Source of the DNA: an uncultured Oscillospiraceae bacterium
Lineage (GTDB): Bacteria; Bacillota; Clostridia; Oscillospirales; Oscillospiraceae
Reading direction: 5' to 3'
NCBI GenBank assembly: GCA_947627735.1
Contig: CANQXG010000001.1
Span: forward strand, 1-64,000
DNA: 64,000 nt
A model generated the notes under the pieces. That model had not been told where the DNA came from, did no database searches, and saw only the letters and a program-made list of their open reading frames with translations. Below, in pieces: positions 54,093 to 63,185 of this stretch. A program made the position numbers and the translations under genes. Position 1 is the stretch's first letter. Every line of letters starts with the position of its first letter.

Positions 54093-54702
54093 GTTCTTTC
54101 CTTTCTGCGATCTGGGCGGCGACCATCTCTGCCGCCTGGGGCAGGATGATCCACTCCGCCTGTTCCATGACCCGCCGCTGCAGTGTCTGCGGCGTGTCTC
54201 CGTCGGCCACCAGCACGGGTTTCTGGGCGATGATCCGCCCCCCGTCGGGGATCTCGTTGACAAAATGCACCGTGGCGCCGGTGACCTTCACGCCCCGCTT
54301 CAGGGCCTCCTCGTGGACCTTCAGGCCGTAATAGCCCTTGCCGCAGAAGGACGGGACCAGCGCCGGGTGGACGTTCAAAATGCGCTCCGGGAACCGGTCG
54401 GTGAAGTCCTTGCTCAGGATGCTCATAAACCCCGCCAGCACGATCATCTCCGCGCCGGCCCGGTCGAGCGCCTCCAGGATGGCCGCCTCGAAAGCCGCCT
54501 GGCCGCCCAGCTCCTTCTTGGAGCAGACCACCGACGGCACGCCGGCCTTTTCCGCCCGGGTCAGGGCGTAGGCGTCCGGCTGGCTGGACACCACCAGCAC
54601 GATCTGGCCATGGGGCAGCTTTCCCGCCGCCTGGGCGTCCAGCAGGGCCTGCAGATTGGTGCCGCCGCCGGAGACGAACACGGCGATGCGCGTTCTCGTC
54701 AT
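54082..54702 (-). CDS. purN: Phosphoribosylglycinamide formyltransferase
   Basis: A 206-residue formyl-THF-dependent transferase (third step): AVFVSGGGTNLQALLD, NVHPALVPSFCGKGYYG (catalytic His) and GATVHFVNEIPDGG with the catalytic Asp. Overlaps purM by 4 bp and purO by 11 bp. Length is typical. Confidence 0.95.
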   Translation of the reverse strand: MTRTRIAVFVSGGGTNLQALLDAQAAGKLPHGQIVLVVSSQPDAYALTRAEKAGVPSVVCSKKELGGQAAFEAAILEALDRAGAEMIVLAGFMSILSKDFTDRFPERILNVHPALVPSFCGKGYYGLKVHEEALKRGVKVTGATVHFVNEIPDGGRIIAQKPVLVADGDTPQTLQRRVMEQAEWIILPQAAEMVAAQIAERKEHAD

Positions 54703-55751
54703 AGAAGCTGCACCCTCTCTCCGTCCTCGCCGGCCACGATCCGGCCCAGCTCATAGGCCTCCTCCCCGCCGGCCCGCAGCACCGCCAGGGCCTTCTCCCC
54801 GTCTTCGGCGGCCACGGTAACGGTCATGCCCACGCCCATGTTGAAGGTGTTGAACATGTCCCGCTCCGGGATGTTCCCCTCCTTTTGGATGAGGCCGAAT
54901 ATGGCGGGCGTGCGCACCGCCTTCTTCTCGATGGCGGCGGCCAGCCCCTCCGGGATGCTCCGGGGGATGTTCTCATAAAACCCGCCGCCGGTGATGTGGC
55001 TGACGCCCTTCACGGTCACGGCCTCCATCAGGGCCAGCACGGGCTTGACATAGATGCGCGTGGGCGCCAGCAGGGCCTCGCCCAGGGTCATGCCCAGCTC
55101 CTCCCGGTACTCTCCCAGGACCCGGGGCCGCTCGTCCAGGCCGAACACCTTCCGCACCAGGGAGAAGCCGTTGGAGTGCACCCCGCTGGAGGGCAGGGCC
55201 AGCAGCACGTCCCCGGGCTGGGTGGCAGCGTTGTCCAGGATCTTGCTCTTGTCCACCACGCCCACGGTGAAGCCCGCCAGGTCGTAGTCGTCCGAGTCCA
55301 TGACACCGGGGTGCTCGGCGGTCTCCCCGCCCACCAGGGCGCATCCGGCCCGGACGCAGCCCTCCGCCACCCCCGCCACGATGGCGGCGATGCGCTCGGG
55401 CACGTTTTTTCCGCAGGCGATATAGTCCAGGAAGATCAGCGGCTTTGCCCCGGCGCAGACCACGTCGTTGACGCACATGGCCACGCAGTCGATGCCCACG
55501 GTGTCGTGCTTGTCCATATACTGGGCCAGCTTCAGCTTCGTGCCCACGCCGTCGGTGCCGGAGATGAGCACCGGGTGCTCCATGCCCCCCAGGTCCGGCT
55601 CAAACAGCCCGCCGAACCCGCCGATGTCCCCCAGCACCCCGGGGATGCGGGTGCGGGCGATGTGCTTTTTCATCCGCTCCACGGACTCGTACCCGGCGGT
55701 GATGTCCACGCCGGCGGCGGCGTAGCTGGCGGAATAGCTGTCCTTATTCAT
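54699..55751 (-). CDS. purM: Phosphoribosylformylglycinamidine cyclo-ligase
   Basis: A 350-residue AIR synthase (fifth step): SYAAAGVDITAGYESVERMK at the start, GTDGVGTKLKLA, DCVAMCVNDVVCAGAKP and HITGGGFYENIPR. It overlaps purF by 8 bp and purN by 4 bp, in the usual order for Firmicutes. All expected motifs are present. Confidence 0.96.
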   Translation of the reverse strand: MNKDSYSASYAAAGVDITAGYESVERMKKHIARTRIPGVLGDIGGFGGLFEPDLGGMEHPVLISGTDGVGTKLKLAQYMDKHDTVGIDCVAMCVNDVVCAGAKPLIFLDYIACGKNVPERIAAIVAGVAEGCVRAGCALVGGETAEHPGVMDSDDYDLAGFTVGVVDKSKILDNAATQPGDVLLALPSSGVHSNGFSLVRKVFGLDERPRVLGEYREELGMTLGEALLAPTRIYVKPVLALMEAVTVKGVSHITGGGFYENIPRSIPEGLAAAIEKKAVRTPAIFGLIQKEGNIPERDMFNTFNMGVGMTVTVAAEDGEKALAVLRAGGEEAYELGRIVAGEDGERVQLL

Positions 55752-57186
55752 CCCGGCCTCTCCCCTCGCTGATCTTGTACTCGAACCGGCTCTTGGACGA
55801 CACCGACGGGATGGCGGTGGGATAGTTGTTGGTGAAGCAGGCGTCGCAGTAGCCCGTGCACGCCTCCCCGCCCAGCAGCCAGGGCAGGTCCTCCGCCGGC
55901 AGGTATCCCAGGGTGTCCGCGCCGATGATGGCGCATGTCTCCTCCACCGTGTGGCGGCAGGCGATCAGGTTCTCCCGCGAGTCGATGTCCGTGCCGTAAT
56001 AGCAGGGGTTCAAAAACGGCGGCGCGGAGATGCGCATGTGGACCTCCGCCGCGCCCGCCTCCCGCAGCAGACGCACGAACCGGGCGCTGGTGGTGCCCCG
56101 GACGATGGAGTCGTCCACCACCACCACCCGCTTGCCCCGGACCACGCTGGCCACGGGGTTGAGCTTGATGCGCACCAGGTCCTCCCGGGTGCTCTGCCCC
56201 GGGGCGATGAAAGTCCGGCCTATATACTTGTTCTTGATAAAGCCCACCCCATAGGGGATGCCGGAGCGGCGGGCATAGCCCAGGGCCGCGTCCAACCCCG
56301 AGTCGGGCACGCCCACCACCACGTCCGCCTCCACCGGATGGCGGATGGCCAGCCGCTCGCCGGCCCGGACGCGGGCCTCGTGGACGCTGACACCGTCGAT
56401 GACGGAGTCGGGCCGGGCGAAGTAGATGTGCTCGAAGATGCACAGTTTCTTCTCCGCCTTGCCGCAGTGGTCCCGGATGCTCTGCACCCCGTCCTTGGAG
56501 AACACCACGATCTCCCCGGGTTCCAGATCCCGGATGAAGCGGGCGTTCACCGCCTCCAGGGCGCATGTCTCCGACGCCACCACATAGGCCCCGTCCTCCC
56601 TCTGGCCGTAGCACAGGGGACGGAAGCCGTTCTCATCCCGGACCGCCAGCAGCTTGGACGGACTCATCACCACCATGGAGTAGGCGCCCTTGATCAGGAA
56701 CATGGCCTGGTTGACCGCCTGCTCGATGGAAGGGGCGGTGAGCCGCTCCTTGGTGATGACGTAGGAGATGACCTCGGTGTCGCTGGAGGTGTGGAAGATG
56801 GACCCCTGCAGCTCCAGGGCCTTGCGCAGCTCCGCGGAGTTGACCAGGTTGCCGTTGTGGGCCAGGGCCATACGGCCCTTGATGTGGTTGACCACCATGG
56901 GCTGGCAGTTCTCCCGGCCATTGCAGCCGGTGGTGCCGTAGCGGACGTGGCCCACGGCCATGTTCCCCTCCGGCAGGTGCTCCAGCACCGGTCCGGAGAA
57001 CACTTCGCTCACCAGGCCCAGGTCCTTATAGAAGCTGAACAGGCCGTCGTCGTTGATGACGATGCCGCAGCTCTCCTGGCCCCGGTGCTGCAGGGCATAC
57101 AGGCCGTAATAGGCCATGGGCGCCAGGGGCGTGCGCTCAGGGGCAAATATGCCGAACACGCCGCATTCTTCGTGAATCTTTCCCAT
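55744..57186 (-). CDS. purF: Amidophosphoribosyltransferase
   Basis: A 480-residue committed-step enzyme. MGKIHEE is a short propeptide before the catalytic Cys 8 (CGVFGIF); RYGTTG and AHNGNLVN belong to the glutaminase domain. The PRPP site VVVVDDSIVRGTTSARF is C-terminal. Four or more cysteines (CRHTVEETCAIIG, CTGYCDACF) suggest the Fe-S-containing, oxygen-sensitive Bacillus type. It sits 9 bp after purC. Confidence 0.96.
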   Translation of the reverse strand: MGKIHEECGVFGIFAPERTPLAPMAYYGLYALQHRGQESCGIVINDDGLFSFYKDLGLVSEVFSGPVLEHLPEGNMAVGHVRYGTTGCNGRENCQPMVVNHIKGRMALAHNGNLVNSAELRKALELQGSIFHTSSDTEVISYVITKERLTAPSIEQAVNQAMFLIKGAYSMVVMSPSKLLAVRDENGFRPLCYGQREDGAYVVASETCALEAVNARFIRDLEPGEIVVFSKDGVQSIRDHCGKAEKKLCIFEHIYFARPDSVIDGVSVHEARVRAGERLAIRHPVEADVVVGVPDSGLDAALGYARRSGIPYGVGFIKNKYIGRTFIAPGQSTREDLVRIKLNPVASVVRGKRVVVVDDSIVRGTTSARFVRLLREAGAAEVHMRISAPPFLNPCYYGTDIDSRENLIACRHTVEETCAIIGADTLGYLPAEDLPWLLGGEACTGYCDACFTNNYPTAIPSVSSKSRFEYKISEGRGRDE

Positions 57187-57195
57187 TGAGTTCCC

Positions 57196-57903
57196 TTATC
57201 CCAAAATGCGCTTCATCATCTCGGCGTAGGCGTCCTCCACCCCGCCCAGGTCCCGGCGGAAGCGGTCCTTGTCCAGCTTCTCGTGGGTGGTGCTGTCCCA
57301 GAACCGGCAGGTGTCGGGGCTGATCTCGTCGGCCAGGACCAGCCTGCCGTCGGAGGTCTTGCCGAACTCCAGCTTGAAGTCCACCAGGTCCACGTTCACC
57401 GCCTTGAAAAAGGCCTTCAGCACATCGTTGACCTTGAAGGCCATGGCCTTGATGGTGTCCAGCTCCTCTTTGGTGCACAGGCCCAGGGCCAGGGCGTGAT
57501 AGTCGTTGATGAGCGGGTCGCCCAGCGCGTCGTTTTTATAGGAGGTCTCGAAGGTGGGCGCGGCGAACACGATGCCCTCCTCCACGCCGTAGCGCTTGGC
57601 AAAGCTGCCGGCGGAGATGTTGCGGATGATGACCTCCAGGGGCACGATGGAAACCTTTCTCACCACCGTTTCCCGGTCGTTCAGCTCCTCCACGAAGTGG
57701 GTGGGCACGCCCTCTTTCTCCAGCAGGCCCATCAGGTAGTTGGTGACCCGGTTGTTGATGGCGCCCTTGCCGGCGATCTGGCCCTTTTTCAGGCCGTTGA
57801 AGGCGGTGGCGTCGTCCTTGTAGGAGACGATGACCAGGTCCGGATCGTCGGTGGCGTAGACCTTCTTGGCCTTGCCCTCATAAAGCTGCTCTTTCTTCTG
57901 CAT
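57196..57903 (-). CDS. purC: SAICAR synthetase
   Basis: A 235-residue enzyme with [17 protein letters not shown] at the start, [32 protein letters not shown] and [12 protein letters not shown] (metal/ATP site). It joins aspartate to CAIR. Start ATG 57903 matches the family N-terminus; the open frame to 58146 is a shadow. It follows purE by 28 bp. Confidence 0.96.
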   Translation of the reverse strand: MQKKEQLYEGKAKKVYATDDPDLVIVSYKDDATAFNGLKKGQIAGKGAINNRVTNYLMGLLEKEGVPTHFVEELNDRETVVRKVSIVPLEVIIRNISAGSFAKRYGVEEGIVFAAPTFETSYKNDALGDPLINDYHALALGLCTKEELDTIKAMAFKVNDVLKAFFKAVNVDLVDFKLEFGKTSDGRLVLADEISPDTCRFWDSTTHEKLDKDRFRRDLGGVEDAYAEMMKRILG

Positions 57904-57931
57904 GGTATTACCTCCCATAAAGATGGTTGTT

Positions 57932-58429
57932 TCAGTGTTTGTTGAACCGGGCCTCCACGGCCGCGTTCTTCGCCAGGACGCTCTCCCGACCGGCGGCGCG
58001 GGCCGCGTCCAGCTTCTCCGCCAGGACCTCGTCCGACAGGGCCAGGATCTGCACGGAAAGCAGCGCGGCGTTGACGGCCCCGTCGATGCCCACGGCGGCG
58101 ACAGGGATGCCCGAGGGCATCTGCACCGTGGACAGAAGGGCGTCAACGCCGTCCAGCGCTTTGGATTTGAGGGGGATGCCGATCACCGGCAGGGTGGTGT
58201 TCGCCGCCAGGGTGCCGGCCAGGTGTGCCGCCATGCCGGCGGCGGCTATGAGCACGCCGAAGCCGGCCTCCCGTGCGCCCAGGGCGAACTGCCGGGCCTC
58301 GTCCGGCGTCCGGTGGGCGGACAGCACGTGCACCTCGTAGGGCACGGCGAACTCCTCCAGCTTCGCGGCGGCCTTCTCCACAACGGGCAGGTCGCTGTCG
58401 CTGCCCATGATGATGGCTACTTTCTTCAT
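57932..58429 (-). CDS. purE: N5-carboxyaminoimidazole ribonucleotide mutase (class I)
   Basis: A 165-residue enzyme with [31 protein letters not shown] (catalytic His) and [20 protein letters not shown]. It is the first gene of the purine operon, about 185 nt downstream of the predicted transcription start, behind a ZTP-riboswitch-like leader. No purK was seen in the window; class I PurE normally needs PurK, so it is elsewhere or CO2 supply suffices. Confidence 0.95.
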   Translation of the reverse strand: MKKVAIIMGSDSDLPVVEKAAAKLEEFAVPYEVHVLSAHRTPDEARQFALGAREAGFGVLIAAAGMAAHLAGTLAANTTLPVIGIPLKSKALDGVDALLSTVQMPSGIPVAAVGIDGAVNAALLSVQILALSDEVLAEKLDAARAAGRESVLAKNAAVEARFNKH

Positions 58430-58481
58430 TTGAGCACTCCCTTAAAGTAATGTGGACAGTCCTATTTTCCCAGAAATAGAA

Positions 58482-58600
58482 CTGCCCAGACGGTCGGCCG
58501 CGGCGGCAGAGATCGGCTCCGCCCCGCGCAGGAACAATGAAATTGGCTCCCCCGCGTGCCTCGCGTTCCGTCAGTTGCCAACTCACTTCATCGATTGTCC
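58482..58600 (-). ncRNA. ZTP (pfl) riboswitch-like leader of purE
   Basis: The minus-strand leader contains, in order, GAGTTGGCAACTGACGGAA, a stem ending CACGCGGGGGAGCC, a variable linker, and CCGACCGTCTGGGCAG. These match the conserved parts of the pfl motif (GGGGAGC element and the CCGCCUGGGC-type 3' core), which senses ZTP/ZMP when folate-dependent purine steps stall. The core overlaps a following hairpin (58452-58486) close to the purE ribosome site, which could be the expression platform. The call is by motif reading, not by covariance search. Confidence 0.75.
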
Positions 58601-58619
58601 GCACTCAGGATATGTCCAC

Positions 58620-58649
58620 ATTATAGCAAAGGGGCAAAAGGAAAGTCAA
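58620..58649 (-). promoter_or_regulatory. Promoter of the purine operon
   Basis: TTGACT (58644-58649) and TATAAT (58620-58625) on the minus strand with 18-bp spacing. The start would be near 58613, just upstream of the riboswitch-like fold. Confidence 0.8.
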
Positions 58650-58788
58650 TTCTTCCCGTCTTTGTGGGAAAGACATTTTTCTGCCATAAAAATGGTAATT
58701 TTTATCTATTATGACCAGTGTGTACGCACCCCCGCCGGGAATTGATACGGAATTTTAACTTGTATGCCGTCCAGTTGTGATATAAGAT

Positions 58789-58804
58789 AAACTTAGGTAA
58801 GTTT
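58789..58804. promoter_or_regulatory. Palindrome AAACTTAGGTAAGTTT, possible operator of the phosphate transporter gene
   Basis: A perfect dyad with 7-bp arms around GG lies 37 bp upstream of the transporter start, overlapping or following weak promoter elements (TTGTAT and TAAGAT near 58760-58788). TTAGG half-sites resemble DtxR-family metal-regulator boxes, but the regulator is unknown. Confidence 0.45.
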
Positions 58805-58840
58805 GGGCCTTATTTCACATCGTTCGCAGGGGAGAAACTC

Positions 58841-60658
58841 ATGGAGGTTTTTTATAAGATCATCGCCATGCTGGGCGGGCTGAGCATGTTCCTGTACGGC
58901 ATGCGGGTGATGGGCGACGGGCTGAAGAGCAGCTCCGGCGGGGCCATGAAGGCAGCCCTGTCCAAGGTGACGGGCAAGCCGGCCCTGGGCTTTCTGCTGG
59001 GCATGCTGGTCACCTGCATGATCCAAAGCTCCACCGCCACCATCGTGCTGACGGTGGGCCTGGTGGGCGCGGGGTTCCTCACCTTCCGCCAGTCCATCGG
59101 CATCGTGCTGGGCGCCAATGTGGGCACCGCCATCACCGCCCAGATCATCCGCCTCATGGACGTGAAGGCGGGCGCCACCAGCATCCTGTACCTCTTCAAC
59201 GCGGAGAACCTGGCGCCCATCGCCCTTATCATCGGCATCGTGCTGCTGATGTTCGTGCACAAGGGCGCCGCCGAGAACACGGGCACCATCGCCATGGGCT
59301 TCGGCGTGCTGTTCATGGGCCTGATCGCCATGTCCGACGCGGTCAGCTCCTTCGGCCAGGGGCTGAGCGACCTGCTCACCGCCTTCGAGGGCAACTACCT
59401 GCTGGGCTTTTTGTCCGGCGTGCTGGTCACCGGCATCATCCAAAGCTCCTCGGCGGTCGTGGGCATCCTCCAGTCGCTGGCCAGCTCCGTGGGCGTGCGC
59501 TTCTGCGGGGTGTTCGCCGTCATCATCGGCGTGAACATCGGCGACTGCCTGACCACCTATCTGGTCTGCCGCATCGGCGCCAAGTCCGAGCAGATCCGCA
59601 CCGTCACCGTCCACGTGCTCTACAACATCTGCGCCGCGGCCCTCATCGCCTTGGTCATCACGGTGCTGCGGGCGGCGGGGGTGCTCACCGACGGGCTGTG
59701 GTACACCTCCCTGGACTCCGGCGGCGTTGCCAACGTCCACGGCCTGTTCCGGCTGGTACCGGCGGTGCTGCTGCTGCCCATGAGCGGCGTGTTCGCCCGG
59801 ATCGCGGAAAAGCTGATCCCCGACAAGCCTCTGGACGCGGAGGACGAGGACATCCTGACGAACCTGCGGGAGCTGGACAGCCACCTGGTCACCAACCCGG
59901 CCCTGGCTCTGGATCAGTCCGCCCACCTGATCGGCCACATGGCGGACGTGGCCCTGCACAACTACGACGCCGCGGTGCAGCAGCTTTTCGACTTCGACCC
60001 CAAGCGCTCCGACCGCATCGCCCAGCGGGAGGCCCTGCTGGACCGGATGGCTGACGCGGCCAACCAGTATATCGTGGGCCTGTCCCCCTACGTCACCCGC
60101 TCCGTGGACAACCAGGTTCAGAGCTTCCAGATCAAGGCCCTGACCTGCTTCGAGCGCATCGGTGACCTGGCCCAGAACATCCTCCACGACCAGCAGCGGC
60201 TCAAGGACTCTGACAAGGACCTCTCCCCCGCCGCCCGGGAGGACCTGCAGGGCACCCTGGACGCGGTGCGGGACATCCTGGTGCTGACGGTGGACGTGTT
60301 CAAATCCGACGACCTGGCCCGGGCCAGGACCATAGAGCCGCTGGAGGAGGTCATCGACGACATCGTGGAGGTGATGAAGACCCGCCACGTGGACCGGATG
60401 ACCCGGGGCGTGTGCGACGTGTACATCGGCATCCAGTACGAGAACATCCTCCTGAACCTGGAGCGGGTGTCCGACCAGTGCTCGGACCTGGCGGTGTACA
60501 TGCTGGGCCGGGACGACCAGTCCATCTCCGGCCACGAGCACCTGTACCTGCACCAGCTGCACCACTCCGGCGACCGGGCCTACGGCCAGGCCTTCCGGGA
60601 CAACTGCCGCAAGTACGCCGCCCTCCTCCAGATGGAAGCGCAGAAGCCCGAAAAATAA
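58841..60658 (+). CDS. Na/phosphate cotransporter (NptA/YjbB type) with PhoU-like tail
   Basis: A 605-residue membrane protein. Two inverted repeats carry the QSSTATIVLT and QSSSAVVGIL motifs of the SLC34-like family, with about eight helices to roughly residue 325. A C-terminal PhoU-like helical domain (about 350-590) contains EVMKTRHVDRMTRGVC and ERVSDQCSDLAVYML. It probably takes up phosphate (or a related anion) with sodium. ATG 58841 follows GGGGAG. It is divergent from the purine operon; the 410-bp gap between them holds the riboswitch-like leader and both promoters. Confidence 0.9.
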   Translation: MEVFYKIIAMLGGLSMFLYGMRVMGDGLKSSSGGAMKAALSKVTGKPALGFLLGMLVTCMIQSSTATIVLTVGLVGAGFLTFRQSIGIVLGANVGTAITAQIIRLMDVKAGATSILYLFNAENLAPIALIIGIVLLMFVHKGAAENTGTIAMGFGVLFMGLIAMSDAVSSFGQGLSDLLTAFEGNYLLGFLSGVLVTGIIQSSSAVVGILQSLASSVGVRFCGVFAVIIGVNIGDCLTTYLVCRIGAKSEQIRTVTVHVLYNICAAALIALVITVLRAAGVLTDGLWYTSLDSGGVANVHGLFRLVPAVLLLPMSGVFARIAEKLIPDKPLDAEDEDILTNLRELDSHLVTNPALALDQSAHLIGHMADVALHNYDAAVQQLFDFDPKRSDRIAQREALLDRMADAANQYIVGLSPYVTRSVDNQVQSFQIKALTCFERIGDLAQNILHDQQRLKDSDKDLSPAAREDLQGTLDAVRDILVLTVDVFKSDDLARARTIEPLEEVIDDIVEVMKTRHVDRMTRGVCDVYIGIQYENILLNLERVSDQCSDLAVYMLGRDDQSISGHEHLYLHQLHHSGDRAYGQAFRDNCRKYAALLQMEAQKPEK

Positions 60659-60665
60659 ATATTTC

Positions 60666-60694
60666 TTGACAAATCCAGAAGACGCGCTTATAAT
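60666..60694 (+). promoter_or_regulatory. Consensus sigma-A promoter for asnB
   Basis: TTGACA (60666-60671), 17 bp, TATAAT (60689-60694): both hexamers and the spacing are perfect. It begins 8 bases after the stop of the transporter gene. Confidence 0.88.
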
Positions 60695-60702
60695 CCTTCC
60701 CA

Positions 60703-60744
60703 GAGCAAAGACGTTCTGCACCGCAGAGCGTCTTTGCTCGTTTT
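60703..60744 (+). terminator. T-tailed hairpin at the very start of the asnB transcript
   Basis: An 11-bp stem GAGCAAAGACG (60703-60713)/CGTCTTTGCTC (60729-60739), with an inner CTGC/GCAG helix and a short GTTTTC tail. It starts about 8 bp after the -10, so it is a leader hairpin of the asnB mRNA as well as a terminator for transcripts from the transporter gene. Confidence 0.65.
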
Positions 60745-60769
60745 CATGCAAGGCAAGGAGAAAGAGCAA

Positions 60770-62350
60770 ATGTGCGCGATCATGGGATTCACCAAGAGGA
60801 CACTCACCAAGGAGCAGCTGCAGCCCTATTTTTCCCGGACCAAGTCCCGAGGGCCGGACATGAGCCGGATCGAACCGGCCGGGGACGGATGGCTGTGCTT
60901 CCACCGGCTGGCCATCATGGGCCTGCACCCGGAGGGGATGCAGCCGTTCCATCTGGACGGGGACATGGCGGTGTGCAACGGGGAGCTGTACCTGTTCCGG
61001 CCCCTGAAGGCGGAGCTGGCAAAGGAATACGCATTCATCAGTGATTCGGACTGCGAGATCATCCTGCCCCTGTACCGGAAATACGGTCTGGACATGTTCA
61101 AAATGCTGGACGCGGAGTTCGCCATGCTGATATACGACAGCAAGGCGGACCGGCTCATCGCCGCCCGGGACCCCATCGGGATACGGCCGCTGTACTACGG
61201 CCAGCTCGCCGACGGCAGCATGGTCTTCGCCAGCGAGGCGAAGAACCTGGTGGGTCTGTGCGAGAGGGTGTTCCCCTTCCCTCCCGGTCACTACTGGGCC
61301 GACGGGAAGTTCGTCCGCTACGCCGACCTGACCGGCGTGGATGAGTATCTGCCGGACGACGTGGAAACGGTGTGCAAAAACATCCGGGAGAAGCTGATAT
61401 TGGCCGTGGACAAGCGCCTGGACGCGGACGCGCCTTTGGGCTTTCTCCTGTCCGGCGGGCTGGACTCCAGCCTGGTGTGTGCCATCTCCGCCCGGATACT
61501 GGGCAAACACATCCGCTCCTTCGCCATCGGCATGGACACGGACCCCATCGACCTGAAGTACGCCCGGCAGGCGGCGGACTACCTGGGAGCGGATCACACG
61601 GAGGTGACCATGACCCGGGAGGAGGTGCTCGCCAGCCTGGAGGATGTCATCGCCCTGCTGGGCACCTATGACATCACCACCATCCGGGCCAGCATGGGGA
61701 TGTATCTGTGCTGCAAGGCCATCCATGAGCGTACGGACGTGCGGGTGCTCATGACCGGCGAGATATCCGACGAGCTGTTCGGCTATAAATACACCGACTT
61801 CGCCCCCTCCCCGGAGGCATTCCAGGCAGAGGCGAAAAAGCGGGTGGACGAGCTTCACATGTACGACGTGCTCCGGGCGGACCGGTGCATCTCCGTCAAC
61901 TCCCTGGAGGCCCGGGTGCCCTTCGGAGACCTGGAGTTCGTGCGGTATGTGATGCAGGTGGACCCGAAGCTGAAGGTGAACCGCTACGGCATGGGCAAGT
62001 ATCTTTTGCGCCACGCCTTTGAAAAGGACCACCTGCTGCCCGACTCCATCCTGTGGCGGCAGAAGGCGGCCTTCTCCGACGCGGTGGGCCACTCCATGGT
62101 GGACGACCTGAAGGAATACGCCGAGAGCCTGTACACCGACGCGGCCTTCGAGGCGGCGCGGCAGAAATATTCGTTCGCCCGGCCCTTCACCAAGGAGAGC
62201 CTGCTGTACCGGGAGATATTCGAGAAATACTACCCCGGCCAGGCGGAGATGGTGGCGGATTTCTGGATGCCCAACAAGAGCTGGGCCGGCTGCGACGTGA
62301 ACGACCCCAGCGCCCGGGTGCTGGCAAACTACGGCGCCTGCGGAAAATAA
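60770..62350 (+). CDS. asnB: Asparagine synthetase (glutamine-hydrolysing)
   Basis: A 526-residue class B enzyme. ATG 60770 (AAGGAG upstream) gives the processed N-terminal Cys 2 nucleophile (MCAIMGF). The glutaminase part shows SRGPDMS, FHRLAIMG and CNGELYL. The synthetase part shows LLSGGLDSSLVCA (PP-loop) and GEISDELFGYKY. An upstream in-frame ATG lies inside the leader hairpin and is rejected. Similar in length to E. coli AsnB. Confidence 0.93.
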   Translation: MCAIMGFTKRTLTKEQLQPYFSRTKSRGPDMSRIEPAGDGWLCFHRLAIMGLHPEGMQPFHLDGDMAVCNGELYLFRPLKAELAKEYAFISDSDCEIILPLYRKYGLDMFKMLDAEFAMLIYDSKADRLIAARDPIGIRPLYYGQLADGSMVFASEAKNLVGLCERVFPFPPGHYWADGKFVRYADLTGVDEYLPDDVETVCKNIREKLILAVDKRLDADAPLGFLLSGGLDSSLVCAISARILGKHIRSFAIGMDTDPIDLKYARQAADYLGADHTEVTMTREEVLASLEDVIALLGTYDITTIRASMGMYLCCKAIHERTDVRVLMTGEISDELFGYKYTDFAPSPEAFQAEAKKRVDELHMYDVLRADRCISVNSLEARVPFGDLEFVRYVMQVDPKLKVNRYGMGKYLLRHAFEKDHLLPDSILWRQKAAFSDAVGHSMVDDLKEYAESLYTDAAFEAARQKYSFARPFTKESLLYREIFEKYYPGQAEMVADFWMPNKSWAGCDVNDPSARVLANYGACGK

Positions 62351-62361
62351 AATAGAGAAGC

Positions 62362-62390
62362 GGAGCGGGTCCCCTGCCGGGACCCGCTCC
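62362..62390. terminator. Bidirectional terminator between asnB and the thioesterase gene
   Basis: Perfect 12-bp arms GGAGCGGGTCCC and GGGACCCGCTCC. On the minus strand a TTCTCTATTTTATTTT-like tract follows; the plus side is less T-rich. Confidence 0.75.
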
Positions 62391-62396
62391 GTCCGT

Positions 62397-63128
62397 TCAT
62401 CTCATCCGCAAAGCCATCTGCACGGCGGTGGTGCCGTCGGGCTTGCACACCAGCAGATGCCAGCCCTCCTCGTCCCGCCGGCGGTAGACGCTCAGCTCCT
62501 CCCCCTCCCGGCAGGCGGCGCTGTAGGCGATCTCCGCCTCGGCCACGTCCATGGCCTCCAGCTCCGCAACAGAGAAGGTCCCCATGAGCATGCGCACATA
62601 GGCCACGTTGTTCATGTGCCGGCCCGTGTCGATGTCCCGGGACCCCACGGTATAGCGGGCGCAGAGAGCGCCCTGCTCCGGCTTTTCCCGGAACCGGGTG
62701 AAGGGGCCGTCGCACACCCGCTCCGGCAGGGGCCGCAGGTCCGTGGGATAGCCGAACTCCCCGGGGCGCATCAGCCGGCCGGTGTCCACGTTCTGGGCCG
62801 CCCACTCGGTGCGTCCCTCCGCCAGGACCTCCCCGTCCCGCTTCAGGGTGTAGAACCGGTCGAACTTCACGTTCCCCGCCGTCCCCGGCCAGGTCCGCAC
62901 CGTGACCGCGTCGCCGTAGCCGGGATTTTCGTATATCCGCACCCGGGTCCGGATGGCCAGCCAGAAGGCCCTGTGGGCCATCATGTCGTCGTAGCCCACG
63001 CCCATGCGCTCGGCCTGCTCCGCCGCCAGGTCCATAAAAAGGTCGAACAGCCCCGCCAGCTTCAGCCGCCCGGCGTAGTCCAGCTTGCTCGTGTATAACG
63101 TTTCTTCCTTGTCCAGATAGTTCTCCAT
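62397..63128 (-). CDS. Acyl-ACP thioesterase (FatA-like)
   Basis: A 243-residue double hot-dog thioesterase. LAGLFDLFMDLAAEQAERMG and WLAIRTRVRIYENPGYGD form the first hot-dog; RDIDTGRHMNNVAYVRML contains the Asn-His catalytic motif of the second half. Such enzymes release fatty acids from ACP and are common in Clostridia. A GGAGG-containing leader precedes ATG 63128. It lies 40 bp after nrdG, with a hairpin in between. Confidence 0.87.
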   Translation of the reverse strand: MENYLDKEETLYTSKLDYAGRLKLAGLFDLFMDLAAEQAERMGVGYDDMMAHRAFWLAIRTRVRIYENPGYGDAVTVRTWPGTAGNVKFDRFYTLKRDGEVLAEGRTEWAAQNVDTGRLMRPGEFGYPTDLRPLPERVCDGPFTRFREKPEQGALCARYTVGSRDIDTGRHMNNVAYVRMLMGTFSVAELEAMDVAEAEIAYSAACREGEELSVYRRRDEEGWHLLVCKPDGTTAVQMALRMR

Positions 63129-63155
63129 CGGTCCTCCTGTTATGTGCTGTGATAA

Positions 63156-63185
63156 GACCGGCCTCCCGTCATCGGGAAGCCGGTC
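63156..63185 (-). terminator. Hairpin at the end of nrdG
   Basis: 13-bp arms GACCGGCCTCCCG (63156-63168) and CGGGAAGCCGGTC (63173-63185) with one mismatch. It overlaps the last nrdG codons and is followed on the minus strand by TTATC, so termination may be partial. Confidence 0.5.

Noticed and set aside
58793..62092. Minus-strand open frame of 1099 codons opposite the phosphate transporter and asnB
   Set aside because: Both plus-strand genes have full families, ribosome sites and promoters. The antisense product has shadow-type composition.
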